A stretch of DNA of 64,000 nt from an uncultured Flavobacteriaceae bacterium (GCA_947494565.1 CANLVG010000004.1:372001-436000), one strand, 5' to 3'; counted from the first letter of the stretch, positions 26,764-36,715 are shown. A program made the numbers and translations. Notes: a model not told the origin generated them from the letters alone.

Positions 26764-27807
26764 ATGGAAACAAAATCAGTGAAATACATCATTATCGGTG
26801 CTGGCCTTTCTGGCCTTGCCACGGCTTACGAACTATTCAGGGCTGGCGAAACGGATTTTCTGGTTTTGGAATCTCGAAATCGTATCGGAGGGAGGATTAT
26901 GACATTTGAGAGCATTGATTTTGGGGCGACTTGGTTTCAAAACCATCATGGGCAGGTTATTCGATTATTAAGGGAACTACAGCTCGATAAATTTCATCAG
27001 TACGCTCAAGGAAAAAGTGTGTTGGTATACAGTAGCATGGCTCCTGAGCATTATTTTGAAAGCGATCCGAATGTCCCCACCGCCTATCGCATAAAAGGCG
27101 GCTCCGATGCTATGATCCAGGCCTTGGCAAGGCATTTTCCTCAGAAAATTCAACTGGGAATGGCTGTGACGGGCATCATTGAAAGAGAAAATAGTTTAGC
27201 TATTGAAACAAATAGTGGAACGTACTTTGCGGAAAAGGTCATTTGCACCATTCCGCCCAAGATTGCGCTGCGAGTGCGATGCACACCTGAACTTCCAGAA
27301 GCTCTAAAGCAGGTGATGGATAAAACCCACACGTGGATGAGCAATGCCATCAAGGTCGGATTGACCTTTGAAAGCCCCTTTTGGAGAGTCAAGAAATTAT
27401 CTGGAACGATTATCGGTCAAGTCGGAGCGGTTACCGAACTTTATGATCATACCACTAAAGATGAAACGTATTTTGCGCTTATGGGTTTTGTCAACGAAGG
27501 CTTGCGTGATTGCAGTACGGAAGAACGGAAAAAGCGTATTCTGGAATACCTGTCGAAATACCTAGGCCCGGAGATTATGCATTTTAAGACCTATGAAGAG
27601 AAAGATTGGTCACAAGATGAACATACTTCTTGTGAGACCATCAAGTCGGTTTATATGAGTCCCGCCTATGGCAATCCCGTATTCGAAAAAATGTATTTTG
27701 GGAATAAATTGCTTTTTTCAGGTGCGGAAACTTCCCCTGTTCATGGAGGATATATGGATGGAGCTATTTATTCGGCAAGCCGTGCGGCGAAGAAAGTATT
27801 GGATTGA
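26764..27807 (+). CDS. Flavin-dependent amine oxidase family protein
   Basis: A 347-residue flavoprotein starting METKSVKYIIIGAGLSGLA, with the FAD Rossmann motif, RNRIGGRIMTF near residue 45, and the C-terminal FSGAETSPVHGGYMDGAIYSA split by Gly residues as in monoamine oxidases. The start at 26764 removes an overlap with the SDR gene. It should oxidise an amine or a related compound in the cytosol; no membrane anchor is seen. It is encoded next to an SDR and an AraC-type regulator. Confidence 0.8.
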   Translation: METKSVKYIIIGAGLSGLATAYELFRAGETDFLVLESRNRIGGRIMTFESIDFGATWFQNHHGQVIRLLRELQLDKFHQYAQGKSVLVYSSMAPEHYFESDPNVPTAYRIKGGSDAMIQALARHFPQKIQLGMAVTGIIERENSLAIETNSGTYFAEKVICTIPPKIALRVRCTPELPEALKQVMDKTHTWMSNAIKVGLTFESPFWRVKKLSGTIIGQVGAVTELYDHTTKDETYFALMGFVNEGLRDCSTEERKKRILEYLSKYLGPEIMHFKTYEEKDWSQDEHTSCETIKSVYMSPAYGNPVFEKMYFGNKLLFSGAETSPVHGGYMDGAIYSASRAAKKVLD

Positions 27808-27846
27808 TTTTTCGACTAAACGGTCTGTAAATGATTGCGGTTACCT

Positions 27847-28725
27847 ATGAAAATATCTCCTCAACACATTGTACAGTACCATCTTCACAAGGCCCATCCG
27901 GAGAAATTGCAGTTTGAATTGTACGATTTGAATGCCTATCGAAAGGAAAGCGGTGAAAAAGCAGCGAAACCACATTCACATAGTTACTATCAGATTATTT
28001 GGTTTTTTGAATCTGGAGGTACCCATACGGTTGATTTTACACGCTTTGACATCAAAGCGAATACCATCTTGTTTATTTCAAAAGATCAAATACACGCGTT
28101 TGATGACACTGATGTCAAGGGTTGGCTTATCCACTTCAATGAAAGCTTTTTCATGCATAGCGAAGTCGATATCTTCTTGAAATATAGGATCTTTAATACA
28201 CCCCTGAAATCTTCTTTGGAAATCACGGGAGAAAACCTGCAAATGGCTACTTCATATATTTCGCTCCTGAAAAAGGAACAGGCCCAAAACAATAGTTTTG
28301 GCAATGAGGAGGTGGTGCGCTACCTGCTCAAGTCATTTTTGATTAATCTTGAGCGCTTACACCGCAAAGGCCCGAATGAGCTGCTTGAGCTCAATAATCC
28401 GTATGAGCTGCGGTTTCTTCAGTTTAAGGAATTGTTGGAAGAGCACTACAAAAAAGGATTTTCCGTACGAGAGTATGCCGATGCCATGGGCATGTCAACA
28501 AAGACCTTGAGTACCATTACAAAAGCAGTAGTACACCGGCCACCATTAGTTTTGATTTCGGAAAGGTTGATCTTAGAGGCCAAAAGGCTATTGAAATTCA
28601 CTCCCTTACAAATCAATGAAATTGCCTATAAGATAGGCTTTGAAGACGCTTCTAATTTTGGGAAGTTTTTTAAAAGAAAAGTAGGTCGATCACCAAAGGA
28701 GTATAGAAACTATCTTTCTGACTAA
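27847..28725 (+). CDS. AraC-family transcriptional regulator
   Basis: A 292-residue protein with an N-terminal cupin-like sensor domain (HSHSYYQIIWFFESGGTH near residue 42) and a C-terminal double helix-turn-helix with FSVREYADAMGMSTKTL near 208 and the family signature INEIAYKIGFEDASNFGKFF near 260. The start at 27847 (MKISPQHIV) is preferred to an upstream TTG. It follows the amine oxidase gene by about 40 bases and may regulate that group. Confidence 0.85.
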   Translation: MKISPQHIVQYHLHKAHPEKLQFELYDLNAYRKESGEKAAKPHSHSYYQIIWFFESGGTHTVDFTRFDIKANTILFISKDQIHAFDDTDVKGWLIHFNESFFMHSEVDIFLKYRIFNTPLKSSLEITGENLQMATSYISLLKKEQAQNNSFGNEEVVRYLLKSFLINLERLHRKGPNELLELNNPYELRFLQFKELLEEHYKKGFSVREYADAMGMSTKTLSTITKAVVHRPPLVLISERLILEAKRLLKFTPLQINEIAYKIGFEDASNFGKFFKRKVGRSPKEYRNYLSD

Positions 28726-28895
28726 ATTTAAATCCGCTTTCAACGTTTGATATATAGAGGCGCAACACTGTTGAAGAAATAGTTAACTAATTTTTTTTGC
28801 CCTATACGTCAATTCACTTGGGTTATTTAATTTTGTAAGCGTTAATTGGATTTTGGGCATTGTTTTTGAAGTTTGCCTTTTACATCAATATCTTA

Positions 28896-29963
28896 ATGAA
28901 GGTAACACTATATTACAAAAAGGTTTTTGGTTTTTTAGGGCTATTTTGCCTGCTCGCCGGATTAAGGGCCCAAGATTCATTGGCCACGGTTACCGCCGAA
29001 AAAGGGGATGGAATTCTTTCCTTGCTCCGAAAACACGGAGTAAATCCGTATGATCATTACGATGACTTCATCGCCATGAATATGGATAATCTGAGAGACA
29101 GCGTTCATTTATATGCGGGTCGTACCTATCGCATTCCCTCCGTGAAACTAGATACGGTTCCTGTGGTTGATTCCATACAAAAACAGACTACGGAAATTAA
29201 GGAGGTAGTCGGTAAAGACTATGCCATTTTTGGGAAACGCCATGCTACGGTAGTTGCCAAAAGTGAAAAGTTAAAGGGGGCCGTGTATTACCTAGTTTCC
29301 GGTCACGGGGGGCCAGATCCCGGAGCAATGGCCGTCTATGCGGGCAAATCTTTGGCGGAAGATGAGTATGCCTATGATATTACCTTGCGCTTGGCCAAGG
29401 AATTATTGTCGCATGGCGCAATGGTGTATGTCATTATTCGAGACCCTAATGATGGCATTCGTGATGAACGAATTCTTAAGATAGATCATGACGAGTTGGC
29501 TTATGGTGGTAAGACCGTGCCCTTAAATCATTTGGCACGCCTCAAACAACGTGTTGATATTGTAAATGAACTCCATCGACAGAATCGGGGCAAGTTTCAA
29601 CGATTGATCGTTACCCATGTGGATAGCCGCAGTAAAGGCCAAAATATCGATGTTTTCTTTTATCATCATGAAAAAAGCAAAAACGGAAAGAAGTTGGCGG
29701 AAAGCATTCACAAAACGTTTCGCAAAAAGTATAAAAAATACCAACCCAATAGAACGTACACGGGTACTTTTGGTGATCGAACGGAATTGTATCTCGTGAG
29801 AAAAACGCATCCGGCCATGGCATATATTGAAATTGGTAATATTCGAAACAAAAAGGACCAGAAACGTATTTTAGTTCCTGAAAATCGCCAAGCATTGGCC
29901 AAATGGATAAGCGAAGGGGTCATTCTTGACTTTGAGGGGGGCGAAATAGGGCGTATTCGCTAA
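28896..29963 (+). CDS. N-acetylmuramoyl-L-alanine amidase with LysM-like domain
   Basis: Cuts the amide bond between peptidoglycan glycan and stem peptide. The 355-residue protein has a signal peptide (to about GLRAQ, residue 26), a LysM-like segment (GDGILSLLRKHG...YAGRTYRIPS) and an Amidase_3 domain with LVSGHGGPDPGAM near residue 140 and a Glu of YAYDITLRLAKE near 165. The His in THVDSR near 240 and the IEIGNIRN segment near 315 complete the zinc site. The start at 28896 keeps the signal peptide N-terminal. Confidence 0.85.
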   Translation: MKVTLYYKKVFGFLGLFCLLAGLRAQDSLATVTAEKGDGILSLLRKHGVNPYDHYDDFIAMNMDNLRDSVHLYAGRTYRIPSVKLDTVPVVDSIQKQTTEIKEVVGKDYAIFGKRHATVVAKSEKLKGAVYYLVSGHGGPDPGAMAVYAGKSLAEDEYAYDITLRLAKELLSHGAMVYVIIRDPNDGIRDERILKIDHDELAYGGKTVPLNHLARLKQRVDIVNELHRQNRGKFQRLIVTHVDSRSKGQNIDVFFYHHEKSKNGKKLAESIHKTFRKKYKKYQPNRTYTGTFGDRTELYLVRKTHPAMAYIEIGNIRNKKDQKRILVPENRQALAKWISEGVILDFEGGEIGRIR

Positions 29964-30664
29964 ATCGTTATTTTTCGCTTGTAATATTCATACAATTCTT
30001 CGGGCCCGGCGCCCAAGTAGTTTTTCAAGTGGATCATCCCAAAATGGAACTGCAAAGCTACCTCGCCCCGTTCTTCATATCTTCTAGCCGAAGTGATAAC
30101 ATGCCTTGGCAAGATTTTGAAATCAGTGAGGTTGTAGAGTCTATCTGTAAATTCGTTGTCCTCATAGACCAAATAGTCCTCGTTAAAACCACCCGTTTTC
30201 TGAAAAAGAGTCTTAGTGATGTAGAGGGATTGATCACCTCCTCTGCACACTTTGAAATTTAGTTTAGTGAACCAGGCGAAGAATGCCAAAAAACGACTCG
30301 AGCTATCGAACTTCATACGAAAGCAGCCCGCCGCATTACCTATTCGTACGGCATTTAAAATAGTCTCGTCAAAATTTTTCGGGGGTAACGTATCTACATG
30401 GAGAAAATACAGGGTGTTTCCCCTTGCCAGTTTCGAACCTATATTCATTTGTTTGGCCCTACCTTTTGATGATCGTACCACTTGAACTCCTAAACGAGAG
30501 GCGATAGCGACGGTGGCATCAGAACTGCCCCCGTCAACAACGATAATCTCTTCAATATTGGCCGGAGTACTGTTTTTTACCAGAAATTCGAGAACCGCAC
30601 CAATACAGTTTTCCTCGTTTAGAACGGGGATGATAATGCTTATTCGGGGGTTCTGGGTCATCAT
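29960..30664 (-). CDS. Family 2 glycosyltransferase, arsenosugar cluster (TIGR04283 type)
   Basis: A 234-residue GT2 enzyme with ISIIIPVLNEENCIGAVL at the N terminus, VVDGGSSDAT near residue 45 and FLHVDTLPP near 92. This compact form next to arsM matches the TIGR04283 group linked to arsenosugar biosynthesis. It is expected to add a sugar-derived group to the methylated arsenical, though biochemical proof is limited. Its 3' end overlaps that of the convergent amidase gene by 4 bases. It follows arsM by 10 bases. Confidence 0.8.
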   Translation of the reverse strand: MMTQNPRISIIIPVLNEENCIGAVLEFLVKNSTPANIEEIIVVDGGSSDATVAIASRLGVQVVRSSKGRAKQMNIGSKLARGNTLYFLHVDTLPPKNFDETILNAVRIGNAAGCFRMKFDSSSRFLAFFAWFTKLNFKVCRGGDQSLYITKTLFQKTGGFNEDYLVYEDNEFTDRLYNLTDFKILPRHVITSARRYEERGEVALQFHFGMIHLKNYLGAGPEELYEYYKRKITI

Positions 30665-30674
30665 TCAAAATAGC

Positions 30675-31640
30675 TTAGCAGCAACCACCGCCATTATAAT
30701 GCCATGTGCTTTCGCTAATATGTATCTCATTGCTGGCTTCAGCTAAAGCTGCTGCAGTTTTGTCACAGACGGCAAGCGGTTGGTTTTGCATGAGCACATG
30801 CCCTTTCTTATCATCAAAATAGTCCTCATCACCATAGTAAATAGCGGTCTTACCCGTGAACATACAAGGCCCGTCTTCGGGCATCGGATCTTTAATGGCA
30901 GCGATTTCTATTGATTCGATAAACACAAGTTCGTCCGTTGGGTAGTGATTTGGCGATAACACACGATATGATTTTCTAGCCCTGATTTCTATAGTGCCAA
31001 AACCGGCATCGGTCAGCACCTTAACGTAGTCTTTTATGGGAATACTACCACTTAGGCAGAGTGCGCGTAGGCGGTCATCATTGCGCAAGGTCTCGTTCAT
31101 CGGTTGTTCACAGGTGGGATCGCTCATCACCAGTCGTCCATGGGGTTTTAACACCCTGTACATTTCTGCTACTGCCTTTTTAAGATCTTCCATTTTGAAA
31201 ATGTTGAAAAGACAGTTTTGGGCCGCTACATCAATGCTTTCGCTTTCTACCGGAAGGTTCAGCGCATCGCCTTTTACCAAGTGTACAAACTCACTTTTGA
31301 ACCAATCGTTTTCGACTTCGGCAATTTTGAAATTTTCACGGGAAGCTTCGAGCATTTCGTCTACGACATCAACGCCGATAACGCCTCCTTTCTGTCGTGA
31401 GAAGTACGAGAATTGTAACAGCTCCATTCCTCCTCCAACCCCTACATACAAAACTTTAGGGTTGTTGATGAGGTCTTGGGCCGATACCGTACTACCGCAG
31501 CCATAGTTCATCTCCTGCATGATCTTGGGAATGGATAGCCCGGGAAATTGCCAGATTGGATTGGTGGTGCAGCATAATCCAACATCGGGGGTCAATGCGG
31601 CTTCTTTGTATAAATCGTTCGTTGCTTCTAGATAACTCAT
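30675..31640 (-). CDS. arsM: Arsenite S-adenosylmethionine methyltransferase, arsenosugar type
   Basis: Methylates As(III) using SAM. The 321-residue protein has a SAM motif LYVGVGGGMELLQF near residue 65 and several Cys suited to thiol arsenic binding (GLCCTT near 22, AQNCLFN near 140, RALCLSG near 193), and ends WHYNGGGCC. The C-terminal GGCC tail and long C-terminal extension are features of the arsenosugar-associated form. It lies in an operon of arsenosugar genes on the minus strand. Confidence 0.9.
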   Translation of the reverse strand: MSYLEATNDLYKEAALTPDVGLCCTTNPIWQFPGLSIPKIMQEMNYGCGSTVSAQDLINNPKVLYVGVGGGMELLQFSYFSRQKGGVIGVDVVDEMLEASRENFKIAEVENDWFKSEFVHLVKGDALNLPVESESIDVAAQNCLFNIFKMEDLKKAVAEMYRVLKPHGRLVMSDPTCEQPMNETLRNDDRLRALCLSGSIPIKDYVKVLTDAGFGTIEIRARKSYRVLSPNHYPTDELVFIESIEIAAIKDPMPEDGPCMFTGKTAIYYGDEDYFDDKKGHVLMQNQPLAVCDKTAAALAEASNEIHISESTWHYNGGGCC

Positions 31641-31715
31641 AATTTTAATGTAATTTGTATAAGTAGTGATATATGTTGCTTGAACATGACATCGCTTCCT
31701 ACATCGGCATATTAG

Positions 31716-32537
31716 TTATATTTCTTTGATCAATTCCCTGAATAATTTGACCATTTTCGGTTCAGTATTTTCGGCAATCTCTATAATTTCTTGAATGTCA
31801 ACCGGTTGTAGGTTGTCTGGATCGCATTCGTCCGTCAAAACCGAAACGGCTACAATGGGTAGTCGTAAATGATTGGCGACAATTACTTCTGGTACCGTAC
31901 TCATTCCGACAGCATCGGCACCGATTATCTTCAACATGCGGTACTCGGCCCTTGTTTCCAACTGGGGTCCGACTACAGAGGCATACACCCCTTTTCGCAA
32001 TGTAATGTGCTCTCTGCTGGCAATTTCTAGAAGTTTTGACCGCATTTCGCCATCATAAGGCTCCAGCATATCAACAAACCGATCACCGAATTGTGCCACA
32101 TTTTTAAAGGCTAAGGGTGAGCTTCCTTGCAGATTGATATGATCTTCGATGAGCATCATATCTCCTTTTTTATAATCGAGATTGATGGCACCGGCGGCAT
32201 TTGAGATAAATAATTTTTTGATGCCCAGTTGGTGCATGACCCGAATGGGGTAGGTGACATCCATGAGGTCATAGCCCTCGTACAAATGGAATCTACCCTG
32301 CATAACGACCACTTTCTTTCCTTCGAAATCACCATAGATGAGCTTTCCGGAATGGAACTCGACAGTCGCCAATGGAAAAAATGGAATGTGATTGTAGTGA
32401 GCGACGATAGGATTTTGAATTTCATCGGCCAATTTTCCTAATCCTGTACCGAGGACAATACCGATTTCAGGCTTGTCAAATCCTTTGTCGGTCAGGTAGG
32501 CGGTTGATTCTTGCAGTTGTTTTTCTGTCAATCTCAT
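31716..32537 (-). CDS. Purine nucleoside phosphorylase
   Basis: A 273-residue PNP/MTAP-family protein with IVLGTGLGKLAD near residue 27, the phosphate loop GRFHLYEGYDLMDV near 85, the substrate region ISNAAGAINLDYKKGDMM near 115 and VGMSTVPEVIVANH near 200. PNPs are often encoded with arsenosugar genes, where one may cleave the adenosyl-derived arsenical to free the ribose, besides general purine salvage. It overlaps the TIGR04282-type gene by 4 bases, so it is translationally coupled to it. Confidence 0.88.
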   Translation of the reverse strand: MRLTEKQLQESTAYLTDKGFDKPEIGIVLGTGLGKLADEIQNPIVAHYNHIPFFPLATVEFHSGKLIYGDFEGKKVVVMQGRFHLYEGYDLMDVTYPIRVMHQLGIKKLFISNAAGAINLDYKKGDMMLIEDHINLQGSSPLAFKNVAQFGDRFVDMLEPYDGEMRSKLLEIASREHITLRKGVYASVVGPQLETRAEYRMLKIIGADAVGMSTVPEVIVANHLRLPIVAVSVLTDECDPDNLQPVDIQEIIEIAENTEPKMVKLFRELIKEI

Positions 32538-33205
32538 ATCATATCTAAATAAGGTTGAAATGCTTTGATGTCTTTGATATCCTCATAAAGATCGATATCA
32601 TTTCTGGTTTCCAATAAGTGAATTTTTTTATCGTGGAGGTCGGTAAGGGTATCTTTGAGCACAGTGTCCGTACCCCAAGCTTTCTCTTGAAAGACCCCCT
32701 TTGTAAACGTGGTCATGCCCAGTAAATAATATCCTCCATCTTGGGCCGGACCAATAACCGTATCTTCCGTGGACAGGGCCTTGAAGGCCTGGTCGATGTC
32801 CGTGGTAGTAAGGTCGTGCATATCGCTTCCAATGATGATAATACGCTCAAAACCATTTGCGAAACCTTCTTGGAAGGCCAGCGCCATTCGCGCACCCAAA
32901 TCGGCACCCTGCTGTAACTTTTTGGTGAAAATGCCGGCATCCCAAATATCCTTTTCCCAAATCTCTTCTGAGTACCAAACTTGTTTTGCCGCTTTGACGT
33001 CTTTTGTTACCACTACCGTATGCTGCAATAGAAAATTGTAGATATCCAATGCTTTTTGATTACCGATAGTGGCGGCCAAACGGGTTTTGCATTTGCCTAA
33101 TTCCGGATTTCTCGTAAAGATCAAGAGTAGATTTTTTGAGTCTTTGTCGTCGCGATCTACAACCATCTGCTCTTTCTTCTTATCGTTTTGGGGGATGCTG
33201 CTCAT
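32534..33205 (-). CDS. Arsenosugar biosynthesis glycosyltransferase (TIGR04282 type)
   Basis: A 223-residue DUF2064/TIGR04282 protein with LLIFTRNPELGKCKTRLA near residue 27, the DGGYYLLGM motif near 157 and IIGSDMHDLT near 122. The fold resembles nucleotide-sugar transferases. With arsM and a PNP in the same operon it is best placed in arsenosugar formation. The exact donor and acceptor are not established from the sequence. Confidence 0.82.
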   Translation of the reverse strand: MSSIPQNDKKKEQMVVDRDDKDSKNLLLIFTRNPELGKCKTRLAATIGNQKALDIYNFLLQHTVVVTKDVKAAKQVWYSEEIWEKDIWDAGIFTKKLQQGADLGARMALAFQEGFANGFERIIIIGSDMHDLTTTDIDQAFKALSTEDTVIGPAQDGGYYLLGMTTFTKGVFQEKAWGTDTVLKDTLTDLHDKKIHLLETRNDIDLYEDIKDIKAFQPYLDMI

Positions 33206-33240
33206 TTTACGGGATAATTTGACTTAGGGAAAAAACGGAT

Positions 33241-33747
33241 TTAATGTATCTTTTTGGTATCGTATACTTTGATGCCGTTATTTAAGAGTTTTCCCCATTG
33301 TTTATTGAAGGTGTGTACACTGTCGGTTTCCGAATTATTTCGATAGACTGGCTTTCCTTGGTTTTTCCATTCAAAGATTCCGCCATACAGATTTTCGACA
33401 TTGGTAAAACCTGCTTTTTGAAGCTTTTCACCAATGTCTTCGGATCTTACCCCTATAGAGCAATACACGACTATGGGCGCGTTCTTATCCGAAATCTTAG
33501 CTATAATAGTGTCTTCTTGAAAATCTTTGTACCCCACCCAAATAGCGTTTTTAAGATGGCTGATCTCGTATTCTTCTCGTTTACGGGTATCTAAAAACAC
33601 CTTATCCGATTTTTCCTGTAGTTCATTTACGTAAATATAAGGTACGCTACCTGAGTTCAGTTGTTTTAAAGTTCGCTCCAGCTTTTTTTGTCCAGTTGCC
33701 GAAAGCACAAAGGTGAACGTGACACATATTGCGAAAAAAAATCTCAT
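33241..33747 (-). CDS. Exported rhodanese-domain protein
   Basis: A 168-residue protein with signal peptide MRFFFAICVTFTFVLSATG and one rhodanese domain holding the active-site loop VVYCSIGVRSEDIGEKL, with the catalytic Cys near residue 96. It may transfer sulfur or act as a sulfur carrier in the periplasm, perhaps related to thio-arsenicals. It sits at the upstream end of the arsenosugar group. Its start region is divergent from the GH32 gene. Confidence 0.8.
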   Translation of the reverse strand: MRFFFAICVTFTFVLSATGQKKLERTLKQLNSGSVPYIYVNELQEKSDKVFLDTRKREEYEISHLKNAIWVGYKDFQEDTIIAKISDKNAPIVVYCSIGVRSEDIGEKLQKAGFTNVENLYGGIFEWKNQGKPVYRNNSETDSVHTFNKQWGKLLNNGIKVYDTKKIH

Positions 33748-33826
33748 CTTATTTCTGTAATAATAGGTGCAAAGATACTATTTTAGACAGGTCTTCTTAA
33801 AGAGAAGGATACGTGATACCTTAAAA

Positions 33827-35428
33827 ATGATGAACATTTCAAAAATACTACGAGCCCTTCTGTTGCTGCTAGTTCTTGCGTCGTGCAAAGAAAATAAGAA
33901 GACGGAAATTAGTGCAACTGAGAAAAGTATGTCGGACTATTACACGGAAACTTACCGTCCTCAATTTCACTTTACACCGGAGGAGAAATGGATGAACGAT
34001 CCGAATGGTATGGTGTATCATAAGGGCGTCTATCACCTGTTTTATCAATATTACCCAGATGATATCGTTTGGGGTCCTATGCATTGGGGACATGCTACCA
34101 GTGAAGATTTAGTGCATTGGCAACACAAGCCGATCGCTCTTTTTCCGGACAAACACGGATTGATATTTTCCGGGAGTGCCGTGGTCGATTTTAACAATAC
34201 TTCCGGGTTCGGCACAACAGACAATCCGCCATTGGTTGCCATTTTCACCTACCATTTGATGGAAGGGGAGAAAGCGGGGAGAACTGATTTTCAAACCCAG
34301 GGCATCGCATACAGTTTGGATAACGGCGCTACTTGGACAAAATACGAAGAGAATCCGGTGATTGGGAATCCTGGAATCAAGGATTTTCGAGATCCGAAGG
34401 TTTTTTGGGATGCTGAAAACGACCAATGGATGATGAGCTTGGTCGCCGGTGATCATTTGCAACTCTGGGCATCGGAGGATCTAAAGAATTGGTCGAAACG
34501 CAGTGAATTCGGAAAAGACAAAGGCGCACACGGTGGCGTATGGGAGTGTCCGGATCTCTTTCCTTTGAAAGTCGCGGGTAGCGAAGAAGAAAAATGGGTG
34601 TTGCTCATCAGTATCAACCCCGGAGCGCCAAACGGAGGCAGTGGGACGCAATATTTCATCGGCGATTTTGATGGTAGCCAATTTACCACCGAACAGACCG
34701 AGGTCAAGTGGATCGACTGGGGAACTGACAATTACGCGGGGGTAACCTACAATGTGCTTCCTAAAGGGTTTTATGGCGAAACCTATACGAATGATCCCGG
34801 ACAAGACCGGATTTTTATCGGTTGGATGAGCAACTGGACCTATGCTCGTGATACTCCTACGGAGACTTGGCGTAGTGCCATGACGGTGCCGAGAAAACTA
34901 ACGTTGAGAAAAGTAAGTCAGGGGTATGATCTGTTCAACTATCCCATTGCCGATTTAGATACGATTATCGACGCAGTGGCACCATCGGACATCATAATCG
35001 AGGCAGAAAAAGGAAAGGATTTCAAGTTTGATCAACTCAATCAAGCGGAGGTAAAATTCAAAACGACCAAAGGTGATCTCTCATTTGGTTTTCAAAATGA
35101 CCTGAAAGAAACACTTCTGTTGACGTTCGATACAGACGAAAACCTATTTTCTTTAGATAGAAGTACCTCTGGAGAAGTCGATTTTCAGGAAGATTTTGGT
35201 AAGGGAATTCAAAAAATGCCCGTACCTGATTTGCCGAATGGTGAGTTTGAAGTGCGCATCCTGTTGGATGCCTCATCTATAGAAGTATTTCTAAATAAAG
35301 GCCAATATGTGATGACCGCACAGCTCTTTCCGAGAGAAAATTACAATACACTTCACGTAGAGAATACCTCGAATGTATCGATGAAGCTTGGCGATTTTGC
35401 GATAAGCCCAGTTAACCGTATTTGGTAG
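33827..35428 (+). CDS. GH32 fructan hydrolase lipoprotein (levanase/inulinase type)
   Basis: A 533-residue lipoprotein (lipobox VLASC) with the five-bladed GH32 catalytic domain: the nucleophile motif WMNDPNGMV near residue 55, FRDPKVFW near 190 and WECPDLF near 240 carrying the acid/base Glu. A C-terminal beta-sandwich follows from about 380. It hydrolyses beta-fructosides at the cell surface or in the periplasm. No SusC/SusD pair or fructose transporter is nearby. The start at 33827 (MMNISKILR) is preferred to an upstream GTG. Confidence 0.9.
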   Translation: MMNISKILRALLLLLVLASCKENKKTEISATEKSMSDYYTETYRPQFHFTPEEKWMNDPNGMVYHKGVYHLFYQYYPDDIVWGPMHWGHATSEDLVHWQHKPIALFPDKHGLIFSGSAVVDFNNTSGFGTTDNPPLVAIFTYHLMEGEKAGRTDFQTQGIAYSLDNGATWTKYEENPVIGNPGIKDFRDPKVFWDAENDQWMMSLVAGDHLQLWASEDLKNWSKRSEFGKDKGAHGGVWECPDLFPLKVAGSEEEKWVLLISINPGAPNGGSGTQYFIGDFDGSQFTTEQTEVKWIDWGTDNYAGVTYNVLPKGFYGETYTNDPGQDRIFIGWMSNWTYARDTPTETWRSAMTVPRKLTLRKVSQGYDLFNYPIADLDTIIDAVAPSDIIIEAEKGKDFKFDQLNQAEVKFKTTKGDLSFGFQNDLKETLLLTFDTDENLFSLDRSTSGEVDFQEDFGKGIQKMPVPDLPNGEFEVRILLDASSIEVFLNKGQYVMTAQLFPRENYNTLHVENTSNVSMKLGDFAISPVNRIW

Positions 35429-36715
35429 TCAAGGCCCGACCAATTCTTTGGCCAAGGCTTGCAAATCGATACCGATCTGTTCTCTACTGACCAGCACCAC
35501 CTCTTCCCTTAGGGCTTTGGGTAAGTTCGAATACCCTTCTTTGGCTCCGAGAATCATTCCCGCGACCGCCGCAACGGTATCATTATCACGCCCGTAGTTG
35601 ACAATGAATTGCATGGTTTTATCAAAATCACCTTCCCCGAACTGGAGTCCGGTAATCAAAATTTGCCAAATCTCGCCGGCATGAAAAGCAATCCCTTTTT
35701 TATCTTTTTCAAGTAATTGGTACACCATCTCTTGACGCACCCATTCTTTTTGGGTTCCGGGAAACTCTTCCGGACGTCTAAAAACCAAGGTGTCTTTAGC
35801 TACTAAAGAATCAATGAGAACCAAATTTTTGATGCGAAGTACATTTTTTACCGAAGCATCGGCCGTGGCATGTGAAATTCTACCCACCAACCTGCTGTCC
35901 TGATAACCATAAGGATCGATAAAGGTCGCGGTATTGATAATGGAATCCATATTTTGGGTACGCATTGCCATTTGTGTCATCGCGGCAACCAGTGCCGAAA
36001 TATCCTTGGCATAACCCAAATCGAATAAGGTGTGATCGTAAGCCATGGTGTACGCTTCTTCAGGATTCGGTGCTACCAATCCGAACATGGGGGTGTATAA
36101 TTGTCCTGCACATGACATTTCACCGCCATAAAATCTATTTTGCGCCCTCTGGTAGGCTTCCGCACTTTCTTGATACGCTAAAGTGACGCGAGCCCATTCT
36201 TTTATCCAATCGATTTTTTCATTTTGATCGTCCAACAAATCAGGATTCGTCCGTATTCTAGAATCTGATAGGCCTGCAGCCAATTCGCCATAATAGCTGG
36301 AAATAAATTTCGCGAAAAGTTCAGGATTCATGGCGTCGCCATGGGCCGAGAAGTATTTCACCATAGCATATTTCCACCGGGTATCGTCTGTAGTGGCACC
36401 GGGCAAAAGATTGTGTTCCCATGTGCCTTCCGGTGATTGCTCGCGTACGGCAGGTGTTAGCCCTGTGATGTATTGATACTTCAATTGAATATCATTGCGA
36501 TGCCACATTTCGGTAGAGGCACCCATGGCATCACCGATTGCAGAGCCAACAAGAGCACCCAGTACTTTGTCATAGCGCTGGTCTTTCGACAAGTCGAAGG
36601 TTTCGGACGTGTAGGTGGTTTTTGTCGGACTATTGATTTCGATGTTGGTATCGGCCTCTTTACAGCTCAAGAAGAAGGCTAGGAAACTTAAGACAACGGG
36701 TTGCATTTTTTTCAT
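35429..36715 (-). CDS. Exported ADP-ribosylglycohydrolase-family lipoprotein
   Basis: A 428-residue protein with lipobox FLSC (Cys18) and an ADP-ribosylglycohydrolase domain: GSAIGDAMGAS near residue 55, TTDDTRWKYAM near 110 and GRDNDTVAAVAGMILG near 375, the three acidic magnesium-binding sites. Known members of the fold cleave ADP-ribose from protein or small molecules. An exported, lipid-anchored form is less usual and suggests an extracellular or periplasmic glycosidic substrate. It is followed in the operon by no other gene; the kinase gene lies upstream with a 4-base overlap. Confidence 0.82.
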   Translation of the reverse strand: MKKMQPVVLSFLAFFLSCKEADTNIEINSPTKTTYTSETFDLSKDQRYDKVLGALVGSAIGDAMGASTEMWHRNDIQLKYQYITGLTPAVREQSPEGTWEHNLLPGATTDDTRWKYAMVKYFSAHGDAMNPELFAKFISSYYGELAAGLSDSRIRTNPDLLDDQNEKIDWIKEWARVTLAYQESAEAYQRAQNRFYGGEMSCAGQLYTPMFGLVAPNPEEAYTMAYDHTLFDLGYAKDISALVAAMTQMAMRTQNMDSIINTATFIDPYGYQDSRLVGRISHATADASVKNVLRIKNLVLIDSLVAKDTLVFRRPEEFPGTQKEWVRQEMVYQLLEKDKKGIAFHAGEIWQILITGLQFGEGDFDKTMQFIVNYGRDNDTVAAVAGMILGAKEGYSNLPKALREEVVLVSREQIGIDLQALAKELVGP

